The notes beneath the pieces were generated by a model. That model made no database searches and had not been told where the DNA came from. It saw only the letters and a list, made by a program, of their open reading frames with translations. From positions 43,578,225 through 43,642,224 of the forward strand of contig OX411555.1 in NCBI GenBank assembly GCA_948146395.1: a stretch of DNA of 64,000 nt, written 5' to 3'. The stretch's first letter is position 1. Each line of letters begins with the position of its first letter. This document shows, piece after piece, positions 45,966 through 57,810 of this stretch. A program made the translations under genes and the position numbers. The stretch comes from Fragum whitleyi (lineage: Eukaryota > Mollusca > Bivalvia > Cardiida > Cardiidae).

Positions 45966-46354
45966 ATCTGGTTACCAGTCAACTTGGCACATTGAATAAT
46001 TCTGCCTGGTCAACTCGGCCCCCATCTCGGCCCCCCCATTTATAGGGTTAAGGGTCAAAAAGGCCAAATGTCAAAAAGGCCGAGTCCACAAAGGCCCACT
46101 TTGAAAAATGAACAAAAAGGCCCACTGCTAAAATATAACAAAAGGGAGTTAATATGGGATGTCAAAGAGAACAAATTTGATTTTGCTCAAATAGCAGGTG
46201 TTAGAGCTATATGAATTACGAAATGATGTTGCATATTTTTCAGGCTGGACGGGCTGATGCTTGGTAGCATCATGCAATTTAATCAACAAATTAATCTGTC
46301 TGACAGGCGTTAAACTTCATTTATATGCTGGAATATTTTCACTTATGATACTCA
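45966..46354. other. Unassigned; CCCCC runs and 'aaaaggcc' repeats
   Basis: Contains CAACTCGGCCCCCATCTCGG followed by several AAAAGGCC units. No gene. Confidence 0.4.
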
Positions 46355-48412
46355 AAACTAAAAAGCTATGAATGGCTTGAGTCGCTCCACAGGTTAGAAA
46401 TTCTTGTACAGTAGAATCCCTATATTAGCAACTCGGATAATAGGGATTTTCGGTTATAAGCAACTTTTCATCCAGCAAAAAACCATTTTTTCTTTAGCCT
46501 ATGTAGAATTCGTCAGATAATCAGAACTCTAATAATAGAAACTCCCGGATAATAGAAACATTTTTTTTGCACCAGGACCCTTTTTTATCGGATATAAGAA
46601 ACAATCGGGAGTTTACATCAGGACAAAAAATATTATCATCCAAATCAACTAGTTTGACTTTAATTCCCCAGTCGCTGTGATTCCGAAAGTACACTTAGAC
46701 GCGTCAACATGTCAAGTTGTTGATCACACCTTAACCTGATTCCTAATTGTTATTTTATTGTGTTGATTAAGTGTTTGAACTAATGCTCTGCTTTGCATTT
46801 CCTTTAATTTTTCGAGTCTTGCCGACAGTTATTCAGACAACTGATTTCATCGCGCTTGTCTTCTTTTCCATTTTTCAATCTTTTGGATAAAAGCAAATAT
46901 TGCTTTTAAATATCGCTGCGGTTAGAGAAAAAATTTCATGAAGTCATTTCAAAGCGAAAATTACTTACTTCAAATTCAAAATTATAATCAAATTATCCGA
47001 GTGATAAAGACGCGAGAAAACCATTAGCTTTCTTGTCTAATCCATTTTCAATATGACGTCACTCTATATTTCTGGAGGAATTACCTGACTTCAAACGCGC
47101 CGCCAAACACCTGGCACTGTGGAAGGCGTCTGTGTTTTCACAGCGAAACGCTTTTCTCACGTGTGTACTCAACAGTCTTGTTAAATCGCATAAACATTGG
47201 AATTAAATATATAGCTGGCCTTCTTTAAAAAGGTAATTTTGCAAACCATATTCATGTCGGAACTTTTAATTCTTACAGATCCGCAACCTTTAAGATTTGA
47301 AGGCCGTTGGTCCTCTGGATGATTGATTGAAAAAAACGTAGATTAGTATCAAACTACATTTTTTTCAATTTTCAAACAATTTAAAAGGGACACAAAAATA
47401 AGAAATCGATCAGAACTGGCCAAATGTACATGTATTTATACATGTATGCGTTGATTCTAATGCCGACTCTTACTCATACACTTCTGAGATTGGAGTACTG
47501 ACTGAAACATGATTATCGGATAATAGAAACATCCGCTTAATATCAACTTTTCTTCTGTCAAATAGGTATTGCTATTAAGCGGATTCTTCTGTAATAGCAA
47601 ATCAAAGTTTTGACTAAATTCTAAGATATTTTGGGTTCTACTGGTGTTGAAAATGATTTTCAAAATTTCCACTATATAACATATAAAGAAATGACCTCCG
47701 CCCATAAAAGCCATATTTTTATCCAATGACATTTAATTTTGACTGCATGATAAAGTGTCACTCAAGGATTATTCCAGTGAAATTTGGTTGATATTCTTCT
47801 GTTACATTCTGAGAAAATGATTTTTCAACGTTTACACTTTATAACATATAGAGAAATGACCTCCGCCAAAAAAAGATATATTTTTCAACAGATCACAATA
47901 TTTTTTGGTAGACTGATAAAGGGTCACTCAAGGATCATTCCAGTGAAATTTGGTTGATATCCATTAGTCACATTCTGAGATAATGATTTTTAAAGTTTAC
48001 ACTATATAACATAAAAGAAATGATCTCCGCCCATAAAATTCATATTTTTCATCCAATCATAATGAATTTTTGTAGACTGATATAGGGGCACCCAAGGAAA
48101 ATTCAAGTTAACTTTAATTGGTATCCATCGATTAGAATCTGAGAAAACACACTTTTTACCATATTTGGAAATTAGCCACGCCCATTAAATCCATGTTTTT
48201 CTTTGGATCAAAATTTCTTGAACAACTTTGAAAGAGGATCACCCAGGGATCATTCCTGTGAAGTTTGGTTGAAATTCATCCAGTAGTTTCTGAGAAGATT
48301 TTTAAAGAAAAAGTTAACAACTGGATGCACGCACCCACGCACGGACAGACCGAAGCACGATGGACACAACGCAATGTCAATAGCCCCTGTGGCCTTTGGC
48401 CAGTGGAGCTAA
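46355..48412 (+). mobile_element. Tandem-monomer element of the CCACTGG type, split by a pogo-like element
   Basis: The decayed 5' part (46355-46408) has hairpin AGCtatgaatgGCT and box X TCGCTCCACAGG. The array resumes at 47594 with monomers of about 175 bp ('aaatgacctccgcccat', 'gtgaaatttggttgatattc'), a GCACGGACAGACCG tract and the 3' hairpin GGCCTTTGGCC plus AGTGGAGCTAA. The interrupting sequence is 46409-47591. Confidence 0.65.
46409..47591. mobile_element. Non-autonomous pogo/Tigger-like DNA element
   Basis: Flanked by TA on both sides (46407-46408 and 47592-47593). The left end CAGTAGAATCCCTATATTAG and the right end, read inverted, CAGAAGAATCCGCTTAATAG form diverged inverted repeats. 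Further 'gataatagaaac' motifs are typical of pogo-type termini. No transposase frame remains in 1.18 kb. Confidence 0.8.
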
Positions 48413-48658
48413 CAACAAAGAGCAATGACTAAAAAAATTGGCTACTTAGAGTTATGGTTCTTGTTCACTGCACTCTGTAATGAGGGAAAGAATATACCTG
48501 CGAAGTTTCAAGAAAATTTGACATACCGTTACAGAGTTATGCTCTGGACAAAGAAGTGCACGCCACTGGACGCCCAGACGCATGGACACCCGGACATCAC
48601 AGGTGATTCCATAATATGTGCTATCTTTGACTGGCGTATAAAAACCGAGGATTTTCAC
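48413..48658 (+). mobile_element. Truncated element of the CGTATAA type
   Basis: One monomer ('cctgcgaagtttcaagaaaa', 'cgttacagagttatgctctg') is followed by a degenerate GGACGCCCAGACG tract and a 3' end ATAATATG..CGTATAAAAA like that of the 36334 element. The 93-codon ORF crossing it is not a gene. Confidence 0.55.
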
Positions 48659-48899
48659 ACAACAGCATTTCTGTATTGTCAATTTTCTATGATTTCAATG
48701 GTGTAAAAGTCAAGAAAATTAGCTCATGAACCTCCAAATGTACACTTCAATTTGACCTGATCATTTAAAATCTGCCACGTCAGCTATAGCTTCATAATTT
48801 CGGGAGACATTTATCATGTAATGTCAACCAAATGTTTACTTACAGAAGATTCATTTTGGTATGAAAGACAGCCAATGACCAAAGACAACATTTGCTTAA

Positions 48900-50193
48900 G
48901 GTAACTGCGGACAGATAACATGGTCGAATTTTCGCCTTTCTTAAAATCTCACAATAATTTCTGAGATTTATATTTGAAGTGCGGGAATTAGCGCACACGC
49001 AATGAAAAGGGTCTGATGCTCGTTCATTTGACGTCGTGACGTCATTAAGGGACCAACCCCTTTTCTACCCCTCAAAATCATTATTGGCAAATATTTTCTG
49101 AATTAATCGGCCGATTTTCACGAAAAAGGTTTCATTTTGAAAGTCAATGAACGCCCGAGCTATTCGTTTAATTTCTGTGCACATTCAAATAGAAAAATAG
49201 GCCCGAAACGCTAACTTTTTCGCGAATTTTAAGATTTGACGTTCCTTTTTTCGTTTCATTTTTGTGTAAATAAGTAGAAAAATCTCAAAATTTCGTCCGG
49301 TGACCTATGCTGATTTTTTTGTTATTTTGTAGCGCAAAGAATATGCTTTGCATTAATCAAATAAAAATGATATGTGTTCGGGTTAGATTTTGTATTAAAT
49401 TAGATTTTGTGAAGATGTTGGAACAGTTTTCTTCCAATCGGACGTCGCTCCTAAACCATCGGCACTATGCTTATTTGGCGCCAATCTTCGTGCAATAACG
49501 CATTCTAAAATATTTGAAATTAAAGTTTATCGTAAAATATAGGTTTCAAAATTATTAAATCTGAATGTGATTTTAAGATATGCAAAAATTCATTTAAGTT
49601 TTATCCATTTAAAAAGACAGCTTTTGTGAAGATTTGACGCGACGTTGAATTATCCTTTGATTTGCGATATCTTGGCGGAATCGAATTTTACAAAAAAATC
49701 TAACCCGAAGACACATGGTTTTTATTTCAAATTTCTTCAGCGGATTGGTTTGGCAGCAACATATCTAAATTTCAGAATAGGTCACCGGACAAATTTTCGA
49801 GAAAAAAAGCATTATTTCCAGTAACTGTACTTGAAAACAGCAACGCAGAAGGAAAAAAACATTTCATACATTACACTTAATAGTATTTCTGACACTTATA
49901 TCTTCATATCAATAAAACATAACATCAGGCGTCTTAAACGAAGCAAGTGGCGTTTTCGGGATGAAAATCGGTTTATTATTTCCGAAAAAATAGACAATTA
50001 CTTTTTTTGGTCCCTAAAAAAAGGGGTCGGCCCCTTGATGACGTCATGACGTCAACTCTACGTTATGAAATTCCTTTTTATGACCGAAATATGAAAGCGG
50101 GTATTTCAAAGTTCAGTTTTAACGCATTAGGCATGTTTTGCAGACAATTTAAAATTTGGACATAAAATGGCCATCTCTGTGTCCGCAGTTACC
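48900..50193. mobile_element. Large fold-back element flanked by TTAA
   Basis: GGTAACTGCGGACA at 48900 is inverted at 50180-50193, with TTAA just outside both ends (48896-48899 and 50194-50197). Inside, further inverted pairs lie in mirrored order: a TGACGTCRTGACGTCAT block (about 49029-49047 and 50036-50056), GGGACC/GGTCCC neighbours, and CGTCCGGTGACCTAT (about 49294-49308) against ATAGGTCACCGGAC (about 49778-49791). TTAA duplications suggest piggyBac-type mobilisation, but the terminal bases differ from classic piggyBac ends. No transposase. Confidence 0.75.
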
Positions 50194-50197
50194 TTAA

Positions 50198-50420
50198 ATG
50201 CTTGTCAATTAGGACTGTGTGATATTAAAACGCAAAACCGAAATCTGGACAAAGAATGTCCGGCTTCTTAAATCTATGTTTTATTATTGTAGAGTCACCA
50301 TTGGAACAAAAGATTGAACTCAATGTTTTGCTTCATTATACCACAATATTTCTGCTACAGAAAAATATTTAGCAAAAAATATCAAGTGTTGCTAAACTTT
50401 TTTGTCTAAGTATATTTGTA
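50198..50420 (+). repeat. Dispersed repeat, inverted partner of 9090-9320
   Basis: 'gagtcaccattggaac', TTTAGCAAAAAATATCAAGT and TTGCTAAACTTTTTTGTC match the reverse complement of the 9.1-9.3 kb copy in order. Confidence 0.65.
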
Positions 50421-50489
50421 AAGATTTTCTAGAATGATTTTTTTTATTTTAAATCTGAATGTGTAAATAATGCTCTGAAAGACTGAAGT

Positions 50490-50610
50490 CAGAAAGCAGG
50501 CTATTAGCAGCTGGAGGCTAAGAAGGATGTTATGGGAGTTAAATGGCATGAGAATATCAGGAATCCATTGTTAGGTGCTCAAGATTCTGCGATTTAAGAC
50601 TGAAAGATTC
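50490..50610 (+). repeat. SINE fragment
   Basis: AGCTGGAGGCTAAGAAGGAT and 'ggaatccattgttaggtgct' match the body of the SINE at 5337-5517. Confidence 0.55.
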
Positions 50611-50664
50611 TTAAAAACATTGCAAAATGTGCCAAATTTTAGGCGTTCCTTTTTTATTTACCAG

Positions 50665-50831
50665 TGTTTTACTCACAGGATATGGAAAGTCCCTCAAATA
50701 TGAGGCTTTACCATATTTCCAAGGAGAAGAGTCTGGTGAAAAATCACGAGTCCTTTGAATTCCATTATAGAGGAACAGAAACAGAGACTCTGTGTTTCCT
50801 TCCACTTGACAACAGAGAAACTGTCCTATAA
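50665..50831 (+). CDS. Candidate 3'-terminal coding exon, unknown protein
   Basis: A strong acceptor (CCTTTTTTATTTACCAG, ending 50664) precedes a frame open for 54 codons to TAA at 50829-50831. The peptide has balanced, folded-protein composition (for example MRLYHISKEKSLVKNHESFE and a C-terminal LPLDNRETVL). The minus-strand 64-codon ORF over the same bases looks like its shadow. It lies between a SINE fragment and a tandem-monomer element. I cannot name the family, and no partner exon was identified. Confidence 0.38.
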
Positions 50832-50980
50832 TAATTTGAAGGCTAGTTACAACTGTACATTCATATTGGGAGATCCAGATGAAATTGTTAGCAAAGCAGG
50901 GCTTCTGTTGGTGTAAGATATTGCCTTATTGGGGAGTCATTGACTTCTCACAAAAGAATTTTAAGGAGTCAAAGCAACAG
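50832..50980 (+). other. Spacer, possible 3' UTR
   Basis: No feature beyond adjacency to the candidate exon. Confidence 0.3.
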
Positions 50981-52219
50981 AACAAGAGGCCCAAGAGGGC
51001 CTGTATCGCTCCACTGGCTTTAACGTCATTAGACTTGCATTAAATAAATCTTTCTTTGAATGAAAACAACACTTTGAAATCTCTTAAGACCTATTTTATA
51101 TTAATTAACTGGGTATGGCTCACATTGCACCAAAATTCTCAAGTTTCATTGAAATTGGCCCAACCTTCATCAGGAGATGTAGTTCAAAGATTTCGGGCTC
51201 AAAATAAGCCACACCCTGACATGCCAATATTTAAGGGCTAATTAATATTTCGCATACAATTTTTGAAAAGGGTCACAGAAGGAACATTCTGGTAAAATTT
51301 CATTGAAATCAGCCCAGTGATTCAGGAGATGTCCTTCAAAGAATTCGGGCTCAAAATAAGCCCCACCCTGCTACACCCATATTTATGGGCCAATCAAAAT
51401 TTTGAGAGCAACTTTTGGAAAGGGTCTCCAAAGGAACATTCAGGTAAAGTTTCATTGAAATCGGCCCAATTGTTTAGGAGGAAATATCGTTCAAAGATTT
51501 CGGGCTCAGATAAGCCCCGCCCTGCCACGCCCATATTTGGGGGCCAATCAAAATTTCAGGAACAATTTTTGAAAAGGGTAACCCCAGGAACATTTTGGTA
51601 AAGTTTGGTTGAAATCGGCCCAGTGGTTCAGGAGGAGATGTCATTCAAAGATTTCGGGCTCAAAATAAGCCCCACCCTGCCACGCCCATATTTGGGGGTC
51701 AATCAAAATTTCTTGAACAAATTAGGTAAAGGGTCACCCCAGGAACATTTTGGAAAAGTTTGGTTGAAATCGGCCCAGTGGTTCAGGAGGAGATGTCATT
51801 CAAAGATTTTGGGCTCAAAATAAGCCCCGCCCTGCCACGCCCATATTTGGGGGTCAATCAAAATTTCTTGAACAATTTAGGTAAAGGGTCACCCAAGGAA
51901 CATCCATGCCAAGTTTCATTGAAATTGGCCCAACGGTTTGGGAGGAGAAGATTTTTAAAGATTTCAAAGTGAAAAAATGCCACGCCCTGCCACGCCCATA
52001 TTTGGGGGTCAATCAAAATTTCTTTAACAATTTTAGAAGAGGGTCACCCAAGGAACATTTCTACCAAGTTTCATCAAAATCTGCCCATAGGTTTAGGAGG
52101 AGAAGATGTTTAAAGAAAAAGTTTACGCACGGACGCACGGACGCACTGACGGACGGACGCACGCACGACGGACACACCGCCATGACAATAGCTCGCTGGC
52201 CTTCGGCCAGTGGAGCTAA
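50981..52219 (+). mobile_element. Tandem-monomer element of the CCACTGG type
   Basis: 5' AACAAG, hairpin AGGCCcaagaGGGCCT, box X CGCTCCACTGGC. Seven monomers of about 150-155 bp ('taagccccaccctgccacgc', 'gtaaagtttggttgaaatcg', 'cagtggttcaggaggagatg'). ACGCACGGACGC microsatellite at 52126-52175. 3' hairpin GGCCTTCGGCC plus AGTGGAGCTAA. Confidence 0.85.
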
Positions 52220-52300
52220 AAAGCAAATCATAAGTAGATTTTTTTCATATTTAAGAGTCACTATAAATTAACCGTTTTGAGTAATGATATAAAAGAAGTA

Positions 52301-54185
52301 CTGTATTTATTCTAATAATTTCCCGGGTATTTATTAGAATAGTCATGATGACGCAGTTGGGGATGGGCGATTATTAGAGGTATTCTGTTGAGAAATAACT
52401 CAAATTTCCAATGTGCGGACCTACAATGTCCCTAAGAAGTGTTAATATGATACGTTTCTGGAAAATTCAAAATAAATTTTGATAACAATTAGGAACAAAG
52501 ACGCATAATAATGGCACTACCTAGCCCTCGCCGGTTGTTCGTTACCATTTTTTTCAAAAATAGAGTAATACACTGCTTTACATAACATAGATGTGATACC
52601 AAGGAAATAAGAGTTTTCTCCACTTGTCCCTGGGCAAGTAAAAGCGGATTTTCTACTCGTCTAGGATCAAAATGAACTTGTCCACTAAGGAGTAAATAGA
52701 AAAATTAGAAAAAAAACATTGCCTTTTGATAAAGAAAATGCTGGTATCCAGCATTTTCTTCATTAAAACAATGTTTTCCACCCTATGATATGAACATTTG
52801 GATGATTTCTCTCTTTATTCTTTTAAGTAACATTCCATGATTTGCCCTGGTATTTACTTGTCCTTGGACAACTGGCTTAGAAAAATTTACTTGTCCGCAA
52901 GTACAAAAGCCCGAGTCAGACAAGTCGGGCATGGGAATTCCACACCCCTGCTGTCGACTTCGGCAAGTAATAACACATACGACTTTGCGGTTTTGTTTAG
53001 ATTTAAAGTTCAGATTTAAAGTTCTATTAAATAGAGCAAGAAAATTATGCCAGACGATCATATTAAATGTTGATTAATTCACTCATCTTTATTCTTTTTC
53101 TGGCTACCGAGAACAGATTTCGGGCCAAGAGTGAAATTACTTGATATTGCCTGTTTGTAGTGTTCAAAAAATTATTCTCGAGTTTCCGAAAAAAAAAATT
53201 ACGCTTCGTTTTAGTAGATTAAAAAATACAGCATATCGCTCTCATGACTACAAAGGATCTTAACTACATCCATTCATAGATGTTGCACGCATTTTGATAT
53301 ACACTTCACACTTCAATTATAACTGATTCTTTGCTTCTTGTATATTTTTCGCCAAACAACACAGAATAAATTAAGCTGTAATAGGAAAACAGCGCAGTTG
53401 TATCGCCTACCTGTTGAGAAAATGAAATTAAGAAGTCTGTTTTCCTCAATTTTAAAATCCGTAACAAAGCCACAAAGAGAGGGATAAATAATAATTATAA
53501 AAAGGGTTTGACATCACCCAGGACAAGTGTAAGGTGTGTGCAAGCTCTAGAAAAACTTCCAAAAATAGCTGTTGACGTCTTTGATCATCTGATCACCCTC
53601 TATGTGAAATAAACTGTTCTGCATCCTTTGTCTCGCTTCGAAACAAAAAAATTAATTCAAATTTCCTTCATTGAACAATTTGCGATACTCAGATTTAATT
53701 TCAGATAATTGAAATGTTATAGCTTAAAATGTCATAGCTTCAACTAACCTGATATAATGCATGCGATCTTTCTTTGACATCTAATTTGAAAAAGTTTTTG
53801 ATAACAAGTGTTTAAGATCATACTTAAAAGCAAAGTTATTAAAATCTGAGAAAATTATACAGTCTTGACTATCGCTAGCATAACTTGAAAAGGATTTCAA
53901 GCGTTTTTCCCGATCTTAATAGATCTCGTAAAAGAATCCAAATTTATCCAAATCAACGTGAGTTTTGGTATTCGTCAAATGTGTTGCAAGAATTCTATAC
54001 TATGTGTTGAAGAATTTCGGAAGTTTACATAAAAATTGTCTGGGAGTTTTTCTCAAATTAGGGGAAAGGCGATTATTAGAGTTGTCAACTTTTTCCGAAA
54101 ATCAGTCTTAGAATGGCCGATTTTGAGTGGTGTTTTGGGGGATTGGCAATTTTTAGAATATGAGAGATTATTAACATAAATACGG
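52301..54185. mobile_element. Non-autonomous DNA element with TA flanks
   Basis: Left end CTGTATTTATTCTAATAATT and right end, read inverted, CCGTATTTATGTTAATAATC, each bordered by TA (52299-52300; 54186-54187). A second GGCGATTATTAGAG motif follows each end (about 52367 and 54068, the latter in the same orientation). The inside contains repeated ACTTGTCC motifs (52625-52900) and no transposase frame. It fits the TA-inserting Tc1/mariner-pogo group. Confidence 0.6.
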
Positions 54186-54419
54186 TAATTAATTTGTGCA
54201 ACTTAAGAAAGCAATTTGTGAAAATCTTAGGTATCAAACCAAATTTTGAGCCTAAGTGATTTCTCTCAATTTTGACCCCTAGGGCAAAATTTCAAGGGGT
54301 CAAATTAAGATATTTTCAGAGGGGGGGTCAAATCCCTGGTTTAAGGGTCAAATACAAGCCCTATTAAAAGGTGACATTTCCTACTTAAAGAGATAGACAA
54401 AGAACATTTCTCACATATT

Positions 54420-54947
54420 TGTAGATGAGGCTCTTTGTGTTGTCCAATGGGGAGGCCAATTCAGAAAGGAGTACAGAGGTTTTGGAATATGAAGATATCT
54501 ATTTACACATGCCAAAGCTCTGAGTCAGCCACATCTTGAAACAAGAGATAGAATCTATGTAGAGTCATCATACGATGAAATTTTCCAGCCCCTTGGAGAT
54601 GAACTATTCAAAAATAAAGAAAAATTTCCAAAAAACATAGTGTATATGTGTATATGAAGCTTAAATGCTGTGGGTATCACCACTTGGAATATCAAGATCT
54701 CTATTTCCACATGCCAAAGCGGTAGCTCTCATTGCAACTGCCACAGTTAAAATGAGAAGTGAAATAGCATTACACTTGTGGATAAAAATTTCAAGACAGT
54801 CTCAACGTCTATAGATAGATCAACTATCAAACTCAGTGTGAAAAAGAAGCCAGCCACATCTTGAAACAAGAGATATGTACAGTCATCGTATGGTGAAATT
54901 TTCCAGCCCCTTGCAGATGAACTATTCAAAAAGAGAGAAAAGTTAAA
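54420..54947 (+). repeat. Imperfect direct duplication of about 130 bp
   Basis: 'tatttacacatgccaaagc', 'agccacatcttgaaacaaga' and 'gaaattttccagccccttg' occur near 54500-54615 and again near 54700-54937. A short frame before the first copy (QWGGQFRKEYRGFG) faintly resembles an acetyltransferase YRG motif, too little to call. Confidence 0.6.
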
Positions 54948-57512
54948 AACAAGAGGGCCGTTGGCCCTGGGTCGCTCACCTGAGAAAAAAGCTTCATTAC
55001 CTAGGTATGTCCATGCAACCACAGAAAAAAGAGATTTTCACTTATTCAATCAGAATTAGAAGAAGTTTAAAGATTTCAAAAATGATCCAAAGTACTACCC
55101 CCTCCCCAAGACACTCAGCACCTGGTGACCCAACAGTTCTGATTTTAGCTATTTTTATTAATGTCCATATATTGATCACCCATAACAATTTTCAAGTCTG
55201 TAGGGTTCCTGATCCAGAAGAAGAATAAGGTTAAAGATTTCAAAATTGATCCAAAGTACTACCCCCTCCCCCCTAATGCTCCGCACCTGGTGAATCTACA
55301 GTCATGATTTAAGCAATTTATATAAAGGTCCATATGCTGATCATCAATGCCAATATTGAAGTCTATAGGGCTCCTGGTTCATTAGAAGATGAAGGTTAAA
55401 GTTACAAAATTTTCACAAAAGTACTACCCCCCCCCCTGGTGCTCCGCACCTGGTGGCATTACAGTCATGATTTTAGCTATTTTTATCAAGGTCTATGAGC
55501 TTATCCTCCATGCTAATTTTCAAGTCTGTAGGGCTTGTGGTTCAGAAGAAGAAGAAGGTTTAAGATTACAAAATTTTCACAAAAGTACTACCCTCTCCCC
55601 CCTGATGCTCCGCACCTGGTGAATCTACAGACATGATTTTAGCTATTTATATAAAGGTTCATATGCTGATCATCCATGCCAATATTCAAATCTGTCAGGC
55701 TCCTGGTTCAGAAGAAGATGAAGGTAAAAGATAACAAAATTTTAACAAAAGTACTCCCCCCTCCCCCCTGGTGCTCCGCACCTGACAGCCCAACAGATAT
55801 TATTTTAGCTATTTTTATTAAGGTCTATGAGCTGATCCTCCATGCCAAGTTTCAAGTCTGTAGGGCTTGTGGTTCAGAAGAAGAAGAAGGTTAAAGATTA
55901 CAAAATTTTCACAAAAGTACTACCCTCTCCCCCCCTGATGCTCCGCACCTGGTGAATCTACAGACATGATTTTAGCTATTCATATAAAGGTCCATATGCT
56001 GATCATCCATGCCAATTTTCAAGTCTGTAGGGCTCCTGGTTCCGAAGAAGAAGAAACTTAAACATTACAAAATTTACCCAAAGTACTACCCCCTCTCCCC
56101 TGTTGCTCCGCACCTGGCAGCCCAACAGATATTATTTTAGTTATTTTCATTTAGGTCTATGAGCTGATCCTCCATGCCAAGTTTCAAGTCTGTAGGGCTT
56201 GTGGTTCAGAAGAAGAAGAAGGTTAAAGATTGCAAAATTTTCACAAAAGTACTACCCTCTCCCCCCTAATGCTCCGCACCTGGTGAATCTACAGACATGA
56301 TTTAAGCTATTTATGTAAACGTTCATATGCTGATCATCCATGCCAATATTCAAATCTGTCAGGCTTCTGGTTCAGAAGAAGATGAAGGTAAAAGATAACA
56401 AAATTTTAACAAAAGTACTCCCCCCTCCCCCCTGGTGCTCCGCACCTGGCAGCCCAACAGATATTATTTTAGGTATTTTTATTAAGATCTATAAGCTGAT
56501 CCTCCATGCCAAGTTTCAAGTCTGTAGGGCTTGCGGTTCAGAAGAAGAAGAAGGTTAAAGATTACAAAATTTTCACAAAAGTACTACCCTCTCCCCCCTG
56601 ATGCTCCGCACCTGGTGAATCTACAGACATGATTTTAGCTATTTATATAAAGGTCCATATGCTGATCATCCATGCCAATTTTCAAGTCTGTAGGGCTCCT
56701 GGTTCCGAAGAAGAAGAAACTTAAAGATTACAAAATTTACCCAAAGTACTACCCCCTCCCCCCCTGTTGCTCCGCACCTGGCAGCCCAACAGATATTATT
56801 TTAGCTATTTTTATTAAGGTCTATGAGCTGATCCTCCATGCCAAGTTTCAAGTCTGTTGGGCTTGTGGTTCAGAAGAAGAAGAAGGTTAAAGATTACAAG
56901 ATTTTCACAAAAGTACTACCCTCTCCCCCCTGATGCTCCGCACCTGGTGAACCTACAGTCATGATTTTAGCTATTTATATTAAGGTCCATATGCTGATCA
57001 TCCATGCCAATTTTCAAGTCTGTAGGGCTCCTGGTTCCGAAGAAGAAGAAACTTAAAGATTACAAAATTTACCCAAAGTACTACCCCCTCCCCCCTGGTG
57101 CTCCGCACCTGGTGGCCCAAAAGTTATAATTTTAGCTATTTTTATTCAGGTCTATGAACTGATCATCCATGCCAAGTTTTAAGTCTGTAGGACTACTGGT
57201 TGAGAAGGAGAAGAATTTTTAAGATTTTCTTAAAATTTCACCTTTTGTTGCCATAGCAACCAGAGTTTTTCATGGATTTCAATTCTTTTAGCTATTTTTG
57301 AAGGGGCCCACACAAGCAACATTTCTGTAAAATTTGGAGTTAATTGGCCCAGTAGTTTAGGAGGAGATGTCGTTTAAAGAAATTGTTGACGGACGCCGGA
57401 CGACGGACGACGACCGACGACCGACGACCGACGACCGACGACCGACGGACGGACGCCGGACGAAAGGTGATCACAATAGCTCACATGAGCACTTCGTGCT
57501 CAGGTGAGCTAA
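54948..57512 (+). mobile_element. Large tandem-monomer element with dimeric monomers
   Basis: 5' AACAAG, hairpin AGGGCCgttGGCCCT, box X CGCTCACCTGAG. About 13 monomers of 166 bp ('atgccaagtttcaagtctgt', 'ggttcagaagaagaagaagg', CTCCGCACCTGGTG) alternate in two types, giving a 332-bp higher-order repeat. A terminal monomer of another type follows. GACGACCGACGACCGACG microsatellite at 57388-57463. 3' hairpin GAGCACTTCGTGCTC plus AGGTGAGCTAA. Recurrent 72-codon ORFs 332 or 664 bp apart reflect the period. Confidence 0.85.
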
Positions 57513-57810
57513 AAATCAAAGGCCTGAAAGGCCTGAATTGAAGACAGGACTGAATATTAACAATAATAATTATTGGAATGAAAATTGTGGCGTTTTGAGA
57601 AGATCTCTTGAGTGGGAATCAAAAATATAAAACAATCATTGATGGTTACATATGGAAACTGCACCTTCCTAACAAATGAACATGCTTTACTTTGAAGACT
57701 CATCACTTCCAGATAAACCTATCCCTCTAGCCAATTCAAGCTTAACAAGAGGGTAACTGCCTTCATAATCGCTATTCATCCCCAAGTGTAAGTTTTCAAT
57801 ATCCTAAATG

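Noticed and set aside
51317..52271. Overlapping ORFs with similar peptides
   Set aside because: They are reading-frame artefacts of the tandem monomers in the 50981 element.
55389..56890. Near-identical 72-codon ORFs
   Set aside because: They reflect the 332-bp repeat period; no start or codon constraint.
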